The notes beneath the pieces were generated by a model, which saw only the letters and a list, made by a program, of their open reading frames with translations, was not told the origin of the DNA and made no database searches. Made by a program: the position numbers and the translations under genes. From Thalassomonas sp. M1454 (lineage in GTDB: Bacteria; Pseudomonadota; Gammaproteobacteria; Enterobacterales; Alteromonadaceae): a stretch of DNA of 64,000 bases. This document shows positions 16,889 to 25,814 of the stretch, piece after piece. The DNA lies in assembly GCF_007097525.1 (NCBI RefSeq), contig NZ_VKDD01000006.1, positions 155,100-219,099 of the forward strand, in the 5' to 3' direction. Each line of letters begins with the position of its first letter. Position 1 is the stretch's first letter.

Positions 16889-18529
16889 TTGAAATCAACT
16901 AAGGCCAATGCCATACAAACTTCAAGGAAGATGTTAATTTTAGGCGTAAGCTCATTGCTTGCTCTATTTAGCCAATCTTCACTTGTGCAAGCCGCAGAGA
17001 AACCAGAAAACGGCAAACGTAATATCATTTATGTATTAACTGATGATCAACGTTTTGATGAATTAGGTGTTATGAACCCTATTTTAAATACTCCTAATAT
17101 GGACAAACTGGCAAATGAAGGTGTGCATTTTAAAAATGCTTTCGTAACTACTGCTCTTTGTTCACCGAGTCGTGCTTCTATATTAACGGGCCAGTACATG
17201 CACAACCATGGCGTAGTTGATAACAACAAGCCTGCTCGAGAAGGTACTATTTTCTTCCCTGAATATTTACAAGATGCCGGTTATCAAACTGCATTTATTG
17301 GTAAATGGCACATGGGTGAAGCTGCCGGACATGGCGTAAGTGATATGCCGCAAAATGGTTTTGATTACTGGTTAAGTTTCCCAGGCCAAGGTATTTACTA
17401 CCCAAAAACAATGCCTAATGGTAAGCCTTACACATTCAATATCAACGGTAAACGTGTACCACAAACTGGCTATATTACTGATGAATTAACTGATTACTCT
17501 ATTGATTGGTTAACTAGTCGTGATGAAAGCAAGCCATTTATGTTATACCTTTCTCATAAAGCCGTTCATTCAGACTTTTCTCCTGCAAAACGTCATGAAA
17601 AATTATACGAAGATATAAAACTACCTGTACCAGCAAGCCAAGCCGATACACCTGAAAACCGTAAAGGCAAGCCAATGTGGGTGCAAAACCAACGTAACTC
17701 ATGGCACGGTGTAGACTTCCCTTATCATAGTGCTCTTGATGTACAGTCTTACAAAAAGCAATATCACCGTGCTATTTCGGCAGTTGATGATAGCTTAGGA
17801 CGTATCTTAGCTTGGTTAGATGAAAATGACTTAACCGATAGCACTACTGTTATATTAATGGGTGATAATGGCTTTATGTTTGGTGAGCACGGCCTTATCG
17901 ATAAGCGTAACGCTTATGAAGAATCGATGCGAGTACCATTATTAGCTTACGCTCCAGGCTACTTAGAAGGTGGTAAAATTGTTACTGAAATGGTTGCTAA
18001 CATTGATATCGCACCAACATTGCTTGAAATGGCAGGTGTTGAAAGCCCTGAACATTTTGACGGTGAGAGCTTCTTAGACCTTGCTAAGGGTAAAGAAAAT
18101 GGTAAATGGCGTAATGAGTTCCTATACGAGTATTACTGGGAATTTAACTACCCTTCTACACCAACAACGTTTGCATTGCGCTCTGATAATTTCAAAATTA
18201 TCCAATACCATGGCGTTTGGGATACTGAAGAGTTATACGATCTTAAAAACGATCCAAGAGAAATGAATAACTTAATCAACGATCCTAAGTATTTACCAAT
18301 TGTTGTTGAAATGCGTGCCAAATTATTTAAGTTACTAGCAAACAATAAAGGTGAGCATACCGTACCATTTACTGAGAAATTTAGCTCTGGTGCAGTATAC
18401 CGTGAACAAAACCGTTCAAAAGCGGCTGAATTCCCTGAGCACTGGCTTAAAGAAGACGGCGAAGATGGTTTACGTAATTTTATGAAACACGATAAAAAGC
18501 GTTTACCTAAAAAGCAGCAAACTAAATAA
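16889..18529 (+). CDS. Type I sulfatase (TTG start)
   Basis: Sulfatase of 546 aa, exported. The chosen TTG start at 16889 has an AGGAG site 6 nt upstream and leads into a signal peptide (SSLLALFSQSSLVQAAEK). A later ATG at 16931 has its purine-rich stretch too close. Asp52-Asp53 (LTDDQRFDELG) bind calcium. The maturation motif is CSPSR with Cys91, and the second metal segment is GDNGFMFGEHGLIDK. Members with the ALCSPSRASILTG pattern include N-acetylglucosamine-6-sulfatase-like and many algal-glycan sulfatases, so the target sulfate is open. It is transcribed divergently from GH3-sulfatase through the 40-bp palindrome and is followed by its own terminator. Confidence 0.92.
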   Translation: MKSTKANAIQTSRKMLILGVSSLLALFSQSSLVQAAEKPENGKRNIIYVLTDDQRFDELGVMNPILNTPNMDKLANEGVHFKNAFVTTALCSPSRASILTGQYMHNHGVVDNNKPAREGTIFFPEYLQDAGYQTAFIGKWHMGEAAGHGVSDMPQNGFDYWLSFPGQGIYYPKTMPNGKPYTFNINGKRVPQTGYITDELTDYSIDWLTSRDESKPFMLYLSHKAVHSDFSPAKRHEKLYEDIKLPVPASQADTPENRKGKPMWVQNQRNSWHGVDFPYHSALDVQSYKKQYHRAISAVDDSLGRILAWLDENDLTDSTTVILMGDNGFMFGEHGLIDKRNAYEESMRVPLLAYAPGYLEGGKIVTEMVANIDIAPTLLEMAGVESPEHFDGESFLDLAKGKENGKWRNEFLYEYYWEFNYPSTPTTFALRSDNFKIIQYHGVWDTEELYDLKNDPREMNNLINDPKYLPIVVEMRAKLFKLLANNKGEHTVPFTEKFSSGAVYREQNRSKAAEFPEHWLKEDGEDGLRNFMKHDKKRLPKKQQTK

Positions 18530-18556
18530 AAAGTTAAGATTTTATAGCAATTAGTT

Positions 18557-18585
18557 AGGCTCACATCTTTATGTGAGCCTTTTTT
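18557..18585 (+). terminator. Terminator after sulfatase
   Basis: A 10-bp perfect stem (18557-18566 with 18571-18580), CTTT loop and T-run. Confidence 0.88.
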
Positions 18586-18642
18586 ATAATCCCATTATTG
18601 CTAATTGCAACATTATACGGTTTAATGCAAATAATTAACCAA

Positions 18643-18660
18643 ATAACATCGCGTTAACAA
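18643..18660 (+). promoter_or_regulatory. Candidate autoregulatory site with 2-bp wider spacing
   Basis: Upstream of the lacI-type gene, half-sites TAACATC and GTTAACAA match the consensus halves closely but are separated by an extra GC. It could be a weak autoregulatory operator or a chance match. It lies 28 bp before the TTG start. Confidence 0.35.
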
Positions 18661-18687
18661 TTTTTCTTCAAGTAGTAAGGATTTCCT

Positions 18688-19698
18688 TTGCGAGCAACGA
18701 TAAAAGATGTAGCTAAATTAGCTGGAGTATCAGTTAAAACAGTATCAAGGGTTATTAATAACGAACCTAATGTACGTCCTGCTATGCAAGAGTTAGTTAA
18801 AAAAGCCGTTGATGAGTTAGGTTTTAAAAAGAATCCTTTAGCTAGTGCATTGCGCGGGCAACGTAGTTTTATTATTACATTACTGTATTCTAATCCTAAT
18901 CCAGGCTATGTATTAGAGCTGCAAAATGGCGCCATAGAACAAGCTAATGCGCAAGGTTATAACTTACAAATTCAGCCATGCGATCACAACCAACCTAACT
19001 TGATTGAAAATATTGAAACTATGATCAATCACGCTAGGCAGGATGGTATGTTACTTACTCATCCGCTATGTGATAACCAAGAATTAATTAAATTACTTGA
19101 AGACAACAAAATCCCTTTTGCTAGGATTTCTCCTTTCAATCGTGAACATGATTCTCCATTTGTTTGTTCTGATGATGAACAAGCGGCATTTGATATTACC
19201 AACTTTTTGATTTCTTTAGGGCACACTGACATTGCCATAATTAAAGGTCATCAAGATTTTGGCGCTACACCAAAAAGGTTTGAAGGCTATCAAAGAGCGC
19301 TAAAAGAAATGGGCATGCAAGTGTCAGATGACTTGGTAAAACAAGGTGAGTTTACTTTTGAATCTGGTGAAGTTTGTGCTCGTCAGCTATTAACACAAGA
19401 GCATAAGCCAACAGCAATTTTTGCTTGTAATGATTATATGGCCGCGGCGGTATTAAAAGTTGCTGCGCAAATGAAGATTAATGTGCCATCTGATTTATCC
19501 GTTGTTGGTTATGACGATGCCCCTGTGTCACAACAAATTTGGCCGTCAATTACCACAGTAAAACAACCTATAGCTGAAATAGCCAAACACGCGGTACAAA
19601 AATTAATATTGCACATGCAAAAGCAAGATTATAGCGATGTTCAAACCCAGTTCCCGTGTAAGCTTGTTTTAAGAAACTCTACAAGTTTAAAAGCATAA
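18688..19698 (+). CDS. LacI-family transcriptional regulator of the glycan locus
   Basis: A 336-aa DNA-binding regulator. The N-terminal helix-turn-helix (TIKDVAKLAGVSVKTVSRVI, about residues 3-22) and hinge helix are typical. A periplasmic-binding-protein-like effector domain follows, with the VVGYDDAP segment near the C-terminus. The TTG start at 18688 has AAGG 7 nt upstream. It lies in the middle of the locus in its own transcription unit. The locus has five strong copies of a LacI-type operator with central CG, so this is the obvious candidate repressor, relieved by a sugar or oligosaccharide from the glycan. The effector is unknown. Confidence 0.9.
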   Translation: MRATIKDVAKLAGVSVKTVSRVINNEPNVRPAMQELVKKAVDELGFKKNPLASALRGQRSFIITLLYSNPNPGYVLELQNGAIEQANAQGYNLQIQPCDHNQPNLIENIETMINHARQDGMLLTHPLCDNQELIKLLEDNKIPFARISPFNREHDSPFVCSDDEQAAFDITNFLISLGHTDIAIIKGHQDFGATPKRFEGYQRALKEMGMQVSDDLVKQGEFTFESGEVCARQLLTQEHKPTAIFACNDYMAAAVLKVAAQMKINVPSDLSVVGYDDAPVSQQIWPSITTVKQPIAEIAKHAVQKLILHMQKQDYSDVQTQFPCKLVLRNSTSLKA

Positions 19699-19704
19699 TC
19701 ATAT

Positions 19705-19742
19705 AAAAAACCTTGATGACATAAGTGAAATCAAGGCTTTTT
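19705..19742. terminator. Bidirectional terminator between lacI-type and DUF1501 genes
   Basis: A 7-bp stem (19711-19717 with 19730-19736) flanked by an A-run on the left and a T-run on the right, between convergent genes. Confidence 0.75.
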
Positions 19743-19788
19743 ACATTTACTCTCTAAAAAACTGTTATGTGCTAGAGCCTACTTGCTA

Positions 19789-20940
19789 TTAGGCGGTCAG
19801 TTTAACCTTATAGGCCTTAGCATCAGGAAATACTTTACTAATATCTGCATTAGATAATTGCCAGTGTTGCTGTAAAACCGTCGCTATCCAAGAAAAGGTG
19901 CTAGTTGTTGGCATAAGATCTCTACCAGCAAAAAGCTGCTCAGCTTTTAATCCGGGCCAGTTGCCCAGAACTTTACCGCCATTAACGGCGCCGCCAAGCA
20001 TAAACATTGCACCACCAGTACCATGATCAGTACCGCCAGTGCCATTTTCTTTAACGGTACGTCCAAACTCGGTTGCAACCATCACTACCGTATTTTGCCA
20101 GTGCTCACCCAATTCTTGTTGCAGAGCAGCAATACCGCTATCTAAATCGGATAACTGCTTAGCAAGACGAAATGCCTGATTGTTATGAGTATCCCAGCCA
20201 CCAAATTCAAGCATTGCGCAATCGGTGCCATTATCACTGGCTAAGAGCTTGCCACACGAGCGAGCTAAATCTATAAACTTAGCTCGTTTTTTACTAGTGT
20301 TTTCGCCAGCCATTTGCTGGGTATTTAAGCCTTCGTTTAAGCGAGATAATAAAAGTTCATCATCTTGGTATAAATTCATTAACGAATCATAGATACTCTC
20401 ATCTGCATCTTTAAGATTGGTTGGGTACCATGAACTTACCTTATTGGTGTCGCGTAAGCTAATGGGCACCGAATTAGCGACAGCTAGCGCTTTACTATTA
20501 GGTTGCAGCTCTAATTGATTCATCGCACGGCCTAACCAACCAGTATCATGGTTCATCGTACTAAGACCACTTTCAAGGTAGTCTTGACCATCAAAGTGCG
20601 AGCGCTTTGGGTAACCTGAGCCAACGGCAACAACTGGCGACATTTGCTTATTTTTATATAAGCTATGTAAATGTTTTAATGACGGATGCAGGGCAAAATT
20701 AGCATCTAATGGTAATAACTCATCTTTAAATGCTTTCGATAGCTTAGGCCTTAATGCTACATAATCAGGGTCAGTAACAGGTACAACTGTGTGCAATGAG
20801 TCCATCGCCCCCCTTAGCACTAACCAAACAATTTTAGCTGGTTTTTTAGAGCTTTTATTTATTGCGGCTAATACCGGAGATTGCATAGCTACTAACGATG
20901 CAGATGCGCCGAGCATTTTTACAAATTGACGTCTTTTCAT
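19789..20940 (-). CDS. DUF1501 protein with Tat signal
   Basis: A 383-aa exported protein of the DUF1501 family, which is related to the alkaline phosphatase/sulfatase fold. The N-terminus MKRRQFVKM is a twin-arginine signal followed by a hydrophobic stretch ending near SPVLAA. Family segments seen are WLVLRGAMDSLHTVVP, SHFDGQDYLESG, GGWDTHNNQ and ATEFGRTVKENGTGGTDHG, the last carrying likely metal ligands. The biochemical function is not established. It lies 12 bp downstream of the DUF1800 gene, the usual partner. Such pairs recur beside sulfatases in marine bacteria, which suggests a role in sulfated glycan processing or a redox step in the periplasm. Confidence 0.88.
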   Translation of the reverse strand: MKRRQFVKMLGASASLVAMQSPVLAAINKSSKKPAKIVWLVLRGAMDSLHTVVPVTDPDYVALRPKLSKAFKDELLPLDANFALHPSLKHLHSLYKNKQMSPVVAVGSGYPKRSHFDGQDYLESGLSTMNHDTGWLGRAMNQLELQPNSKALAVANSVPISLRDTNKVSSWYPTNLKDADESIYDSLMNLYQDDELLLSRLNEGLNTQQMAGENTSKKRAKFIDLARSCGKLLASDNGTDCAMLEFGGWDTHNNQAFRLAKQLSDLDSGIAALQQELGEHWQNTVVMVATEFGRTVKENGTGGTDHGTGGAMFMLGGAVNGGKVLGNWPGLKAEQLFAGRDLMPTTSTFSWIATVLQQHWQLSNADISKVFPDAKAYKVKLTA

Positions 20941-20952
20941 CTTATTTCTCCG

Positions 20953-22305
20953 TTATCTTCTTAAAAACTCTGGGCTAAGTAATAAAAGGGCTAAAGCTTG
21001 GGTTCTACTTTCGGCTCTTACAACACTTTTATAAGTATGTTCACTTGGTTTTAAATTTAATGTTTGCTGCATCACTTTTTCAGCATTGGCTTTAGACTTT
21101 CTAGCAAGCAACGACACCCAGTCAATTTTAGACATTAATGCGTTTGCGCCATCCCAATCTTGCTGTTCGTCGCTATAGCCTGCAGGAGATCCTGCTTGCA
21201 TTGGTTGTTGTCCAAAAGTGTTTAATGTAAAGAATAGCTCTTTCGGCTTTATGTTTTTTTTACCAACTGCGCGTAACGATGACATCACAAATTCTCTTGG
21301 CGTTTTAAACTTTTGCTTTTGTGCTTGCCAAGCTAAATCAGAATCAATCATTGCATTCATCACAGCTTTAATATTGCCGCCTGATTTTTGCCATGTAGCA
21401 ACTAAAATATTAACTAAATCTGGGCTAGGCTTATCACTAATGAAATGTTTCACTAATTTACTGCAAACGTAATTAGCTGTTTTAGGATGGTTAGCTAAAT
21501 CTTTAAGCATGGCTTCACCTTGCGCCATACCCTCTTGCTTATAAGCCTTGCCTAAGAGCACTCTGTCACCCGGCTCTTTTCCCCAAGAGCGATACATAAA
21601 CCCAACAGTATCTTCTTTACGTGGGTTAGCGATACTCCAACCCGTAATGCCCTTAGCGAGTTCAATAACATCTTGTTGTTGATAACCGCCATCAACACCT
21701 AATGTATGCAACTCAAGAATTTCACGTGCGAGGTTTTCATTTAAGCCCCTGCCTTTTTTACCAATACGAGAATTAGGACCAAAAGAGCGCTCGTTATTTA
21801 AATACACTATCATTGCCGGGTGTTTAGTAACGGCGAGTAACATATCTTCAAAATTACCTAGTAAATTAGGTGCAATTGCTTCTCGTTCTAAAGTAGATGC
21901 AATAGCTGTCATCTGAGGGCCAGATGCCGAGACACTAAAGTGATTAGAGAAAAAATCTAATAAACGCCAGCTCACACTATTATTGGAATTTAAACCGGCA
22001 ACGAAAGTATCTGTTGATAACCCACGATAAGAGTTTTGTAAAAACTTACCTCGCTCTTTATTGGTTTTGTCAAATTCAGCTTCTGCATTTTTCGATTTTT
22101 TAGCTTGCCTACGAGCTTCACCGTATTTAGCTAATTCAGTTAAAATATAATCAGAGGTATATAAGCTATTAGACAACTTAATAGGCTGTAGTTGTTGTTT
22201 CAACCAAGCTTTAGGATTTGCATTTGCTTGTGCAAGTTCATCTCCTTTCGCACCTAAACCGAATCGGTTAACTGCTATTGCAGCTTGTGGAGTCGTGGCA
22301 TTCAT
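20953..22305 (-). CDS. DUF1800 family protein
   Basis: A 450-aa helical protein of the DUF1800 family; function unknown. Family marks are the N-terminal AAIAVNRFGLGAKGDEL, the ENLAREILELHTLGVDGGY segment, and a C-terminal LLLSPEFLRR that closes the domain. It shows no signal peptide of its own, while its operon partner DUF1501 has a Tat signal. Export as a folded complex with the partner is a possible explanation (inference). The start has an AGGTG ribosome site. It is transcribed divergently from the sulfatase-GH10 operon, with a 200-bp shared upstream region holding one strong operator and one weak candidate. Confidence 0.88.
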   Translation of the reverse strand: MNATTPQAAIAVNRFGLGAKGDELAQANANPKAWLKQQLQPIKLSNSLYTSDYILTELAKYGEARRQAKKSKNAEAEFDKTNKERGKFLQNSYRGLSTDTFVAGLNSNNSVSWRLLDFFSNHFSVSASGPQMTAIASTLEREAIAPNLLGNFEDMLLAVTKHPAMIVYLNNERSFGPNSRIGKKGRGLNENLAREILELHTLGVDGGYQQQDVIELAKGITGWSIANPRKEDTVGFMYRSWGKEPGDRVLLGKAYKQEGMAQGEAMLKDLANHPKTANYVCSKLVKHFISDKPSPDLVNILVATWQKSGGNIKAVMNAMIDSDLAWQAQKQKFKTPREFVMSSLRAVGKKNIKPKELFFTLNTFGQQPMQAGSPAGYSDEQQDWDGANALMSKIDWVSLLARKSKANAEKVMQQTLNLKPSEHTYKSVVRAESRTQALALLLLSPEFLRR

Positions 22306-22403
22306 TTTAGCACCTAATAAATATAAAATTTTATCCTGATACAGTTAACATTATCAGTAATTTTACAACTCGCTAACCATTTTACAAAACTTTACACTCG
22401 AGA

Positions 22404-22419
22404 TTATCATCGTCATGTA
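22404..22419 (-). promoter_or_regulatory. Weak candidate operator before DUF1800-DUF1501
   Basis: TTATCATCGTCATGTA matches 11 of 16 positions of the operator seen elsewhere in the locus and has the central CG. It is nearest to the DUF1800 gene in the divergent intergenic region. The match is too weak to be sure. Confidence 0.3.
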
Positions 22420-22447
22420 AATGTTTAGTAAAGCAATAAAGTTACAG

Positions 22448-22463
22448 TTGATAACGATATCAT
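22448..22463 (+). promoter_or_regulatory. LacI-type operator E before sulfatase-GH10 operon
   Basis: TTGATAACGATATCAT, 44 bp upstream of the sulfatase start, matches the shared operator at 15 of 16 positions. TTGATA may act as -35 with a TTAGTT- or TAGTTT-like -10 16-17 bp later, though that -10 is poor. Confidence 0.72.
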
Positions 22464-22506
22464 TACTTGTTAGTTTACCTGCAAATTATATATTCAGGTT
22501 AACTCT

Positions 22507-24015
22507 ATGAAATTTTCTAAAATAAAATTAGTGCTTTCTGGCTTAATTCTTAGCTTAGGCAGTTACCAAGTAAATGCAGAAGCTGCTAGCAAAGCAGCAG
22601 ATACCATTAAACCAAATATCGTATTAATTATTGCCGATGACTTAGGTCGCCAAGATCTAGAAACTTACGGTAGTGATTTTCATGAAACTCCTAACCTTAA
22701 CCAATTAGCAAGCGAAGGTATGAAGTTTAACAATACTTACGTTTCTCACCCTCGTTGCGTACCTTCTCGCATTGGTTTTATGAGTGGTCAGTCACCTACT
22801 CGCACAGGTAGTAGCCTGAAAAATCATAAGTTGAATGCCCTCCCTCTAGCAAAAGTTACGTTTGCAGAGCATTTACAACAAGCGGGTTATTCAACGGGCT
22901 TTATTGGTAAGTGGCATTTAGGAAAAAAGAAAGATGGTTGGCCACAAGCACAAGGCTTTGATGAAAGTATTTTAGCGGCATCAGCTGGAGCACCTGACAG
23001 TTACTTTTACCCTTGGGGTGCTAAGACTAAAAAAGGTAAAGAGACCTTTGGTAGTGCAAAAGGCAAAAAAGGCGAATTTTTAACAGACCGTATGAGCGCG
23101 GAAGCATTAAGCTTTATTGAACGTCATAAAGAAGAGCCGTTCTTATTAGTACTTTCTCACTATGCTGTACACACTCCTATTGAATCTTTAGGCAAAGATA
23201 CAGATTACTTTACCAACAAGTTAGAGAAAATGGGCCGTAAACCAGTTAAAGGTGGTAAGCAGTACGATATCAAGCCAGATGGCACTGGGATTTCAGAGCA
23301 AAAGACTCTGCAAAACCACCCTACTTATGCAGCTATGGTTAAGTCAGTAGATGACAGTGTAGGTAAACTAAATGCCAAATTAAAAGCATTAGGTTTAGAT
23401 AAAAACACGGTAGTTATTTTTACTTCCGATCACGGCGGTTTATCTTCTCGTGGTCCAAAGCCTCGTGAAGTTGCAACGTCGAACTTGCCATATAAACACG
23501 GTAAAGGTTGGTTATACGATGGCGGTATCCGCGTACCTCATATAATAAAATGGCCAGGTGTTATTGCAGAAAATAGCGTATCAGATGTACAAGTAACCGG
23601 AACGGATCATTACCCTACTATGCTTGAAGCTGCAGGTTTACCACTGAGCCCGAAAGACCATTTAGATGGCGTAAGCTACATCAAAGCAGCCAAAGGTGAA
23701 AACTACACTCGTGCGCCTATGTTCTGGCACTCTCCAATATCTCGTCCTAACTCAACTGGAGATCGTATTAGTTCAGCTGTAATTGACGGTGACTGGAAAT
23801 TAATTAACTGGTATAACGATGGCTTTGTTGAATTATTTAACTTAAAAGATGATTTAGGCGAAAACAATAATATTGCTAAGCAACATCCTGAAAAAGTAAA
23901 AGATTTACAGGCAAAACTTGATGCTTGGTTATTAGATGCAAATGCACAATACCGTAAACCAGGTAAAAAAATGAAATGGGACTTACCTAAACCAATAAAA
24001 GTGAGCGCGAAGTAA
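22507..24015 (+). CDS. Type I sulfatase
   Basis: A 502-aa exported sulfatase. It has a signal peptide ending near YQVNAEA, metal-binding Asp44-Asp45 (IIADDLGRQD), and the CVPSR maturation motif with Cys84 as the formylglycine precursor. TSDHGGLSSRG and KHGKGWLYDGGIRVP are typical of the arylsulfatase/N-acetylgalactosamine-sulfatase-like branch. The regiospecificity is unknown. Its TAA overlaps the ATG of the GH10 gene by one base, indicating translational coupling, so sulfate removal and backbone cleavage are probably linked. The operator at 22448 controls the pair. Confidence 0.92.
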   Translation: MKFSKIKLVLSGLILSLGSYQVNAEAASKAADTIKPNIVLIIADDLGRQDLETYGSDFHETPNLNQLASEGMKFNNTYVSHPRCVPSRIGFMSGQSPTRTGSSLKNHKLNALPLAKVTFAEHLQQAGYSTGFIGKWHLGKKKDGWPQAQGFDESILAASAGAPDSYFYPWGAKTKKGKETFGSAKGKKGEFLTDRMSAEALSFIERHKEEPFLLVLSHYAVHTPIESLGKDTDYFTNKLEKMGRKPVKGGKQYDIKPDGTGISEQKTLQNHPTYAAMVKSVDDSVGKLNAKLKALGLDKNTVVIFTSDHGGLSSRGPKPREVATSNLPYKHGKGWLYDGGIRVPHIIKWPGVIAENSVSDVQVTGTDHYPTMLEAAGLPLSPKDHLDGVSYIKAAKGENYTRAPMFWHSPISRPNSTGDRISSAVIDGDWKLINWYNDGFVELFNLKDDLGENNNIAKQHPEKVKDLQAKLDAWLLDANAQYRKPGKKMKWDLPKPIKVSAK

Positions 24016-25793
24016 TGCTAAAGTTTATAACCTCAAAAAGTACAATTTTATTATCCTGCTTAACTTTAATATTAGCTCCTGCAGTTAATGCTAAAGATAA
24101 AGTACCAGCGGGTGGAAAAGTAGTTCAGTACAAGCCTGCTTTAACCAAATTGGTTCGTAACAATGAGTTTGCAACCATTAAAAAAGTAGATATTAACGAT
24201 AAACAATACCCAAGCGTGTTAGATATTAACGTGTTGAAGAAGTCACCAAAAATTTGGGGCATTCAGGTACCCTTTGCTTTTGATAATGCCGGTATTACTA
24301 CAAATGACGTAGTTATGTTTAAAATAGTAGCTCGTTCAGTAAAGTCAGAAATTGCTGACGGTAGTGTTGGTCAAATGGATCTGTTCTTTAGGTTCAACCA
24401 AAAAGGCAAACCACTAGTCAACAAACGCTTAATGCTTACTAAGCAGTGGCAAACACTTTATGTGCCAATAAAAATCAAGCAAGAAAAAACGACTGAAAAT
24501 ATGCGCTTAGCATTTCTTTTAGGGGGCTTAGACAAACAACAGGTACAGATAGCTGAACTAGAACTAGTTAATTATCAGCAACAACAAACCGTTGCTAACT
24601 TACCTATGACTAAAATGAAGTATTTTGGTCACGAAGCAGATGCGCCATGGCGTAGTGAAGCAAATGCTCGTATAGAAGAAATTCGTAAAGCGGATTATGC
24701 CATCAAGCTAGTTGATGCAAATAACAATGCAATTAGCAATGCAAAACTAAACATTGAACTTGACCGTCACGACTACAGCTTTGGTTGTGGCTTAAAAGCG
24801 TTAGAGTTATTTGACGACAAGAAAAAGCGCTTCACTAAAGAGCAAAAGCAGCAGCAACTCGATAACATCGAAGAAATGTGTAACTTAGTGGTATTTAACA
24901 ACGCATTAAAATGGCGCTACTACAAGCCTGAAGTTGTTGCAAGAGCGATGCAATGGACAGCAGAGCGTGATTTAAAAGTTCGTGGCCACGCATTAGTTTG
25001 GGGCCGTTTCCGCAGTGCTCATAAAGACATTGAAAAAAAGCAAGATTACTTCAAGCAACATCCTGAAGAGTTTCAGCAAGAGCTTTTAAAACACGTTAAA
25101 GAGTTTGCCGCACTTTACCCTGATCAAATCAGCGATTGGGATGTAATTAACGAGCCATCTCCAGAACATCACTTTGTTGATATTGTAGGTAAAGAAGCAA
25201 GTATCGAATGGTTAGAAGCCGCTAAAGAAGCGAATCCAAATGCACAGCGTTGTGCGAATGATTACGGTATTGTTTCTCGTTATGATGCATGGCATCAAGA
25301 TGCATATTATGACTGGATGAAATTCTATACCGACAATAACGCTATCGATAAAGTTTGTGTACAAGGTCATTATCAAGGCCCTATGCCTATTACTGAAATT
25401 TATGAAAGACTAAATCGTTTTGCTGAGTTTGGTTTACCTATCAGTATGACCGAGTTCGATTTCTTTGAAATTGATGAAGAATTAAAAGCCCAGTTCACCA
25501 ATGACTTAATCACGGTATTTTTCTCACATCCAAGTACCGATGCTTTTATGCACTGGAACTTAACGGATTTATATAATGAACAAGGCCAATTAAATTTAAG
25601 TGGTCAGGTTTACGATAAGCTAATCCATAAAACTTGGCATACTAAGTTAGAAAGCAAAGCGAATAAATCAGGCGAAGTTAATTTCAGAGGCTTTAAAGGC
25701 CGTTACAAAGTAGTAGTAACTTTAGCCAATGGTAAGCAAAGTGAGCATTTAATTGATTTTGCTAAGCAAGCCACGCAACAAATCAAACTGTAA
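24015..25793 (+). CDS. GH10 endo-beta-glycanase (xylanase family)
   Basis: A 592-aa secreted enzyme. After a signal peptide (LILAPAVNAKD) a beta-sandwich, carbohydrate-binding-like region covers about residues 50-195. A short linker domain follows, then the GH10 barrel from about 240. Conserved marks are GHALVWGRF, the acid/base Glu380 in WDVINEP, NDYGI, QGHYQ and the nucleophile Glu480 in SMTEFDF. GH10 enzymes usually cut beta-1,4-xylan, with some activity on other beta-glycans. It is translationally coupled to a sulfatase, which suggests a sulfated or otherwise unusual xylan-like backbone; that substrate is inference. A strong terminator follows. Confidence 0.9.
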   Translation: MLKFITSKSTILLSCLTLILAPAVNAKDKVPAGGKVVQYKPALTKLVRNNEFATIKKVDINDKQYPSVLDINVLKKSPKIWGIQVPFAFDNAGITTNDVVMFKIVARSVKSEIADGSVGQMDLFFRFNQKGKPLVNKRLMLTKQWQTLYVPIKIKQEKTTENMRLAFLLGGLDKQQVQIAELELVNYQQQQTVANLPMTKMKYFGHEADAPWRSEANARIEEIRKADYAIKLVDANNNAISNAKLNIELDRHDYSFGCGLKALELFDDKKKRFTKEQKQQQLDNIEEMCNLVVFNNALKWRYYKPEVVARAMQWTAERDLKVRGHALVWGRFRSAHKDIEKKQDYFKQHPEEFQQELLKHVKEFAALYPDQISDWDVINEPSPEHHFVDIVGKEASIEWLEAAKEANPNAQRCANDYGIVSRYDAWHQDAYYDWMKFYTDNNAIDKVCVQGHYQGPMPITEIYERLNRFAEFGLPISMTEFDFFEIDEELKAQFTNDLITVFFSHPSTDAFMHWNLTDLYNEQGQLNLSGQVYDKLIHKTWHTKLESKANKSGEVNFRGFKGRYKVVVTLANGKQSEHLIDFAKQATQQIKL

Positions 25794-25814
25794 GCAGATA
25801 TAAACTTACAGTTT

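Noticed and set aside
18148-18564. Minus-strand frame over the 3' end of the sulfatase
   Set aside because: It runs through the sulfatase terminator and opposes a clear sulfatase C-terminus.
23255-23275. CGATATCA-like operator fragment within the 22507 sulfatase
   Set aside because: Only one half matches and it is inside coding sequence.
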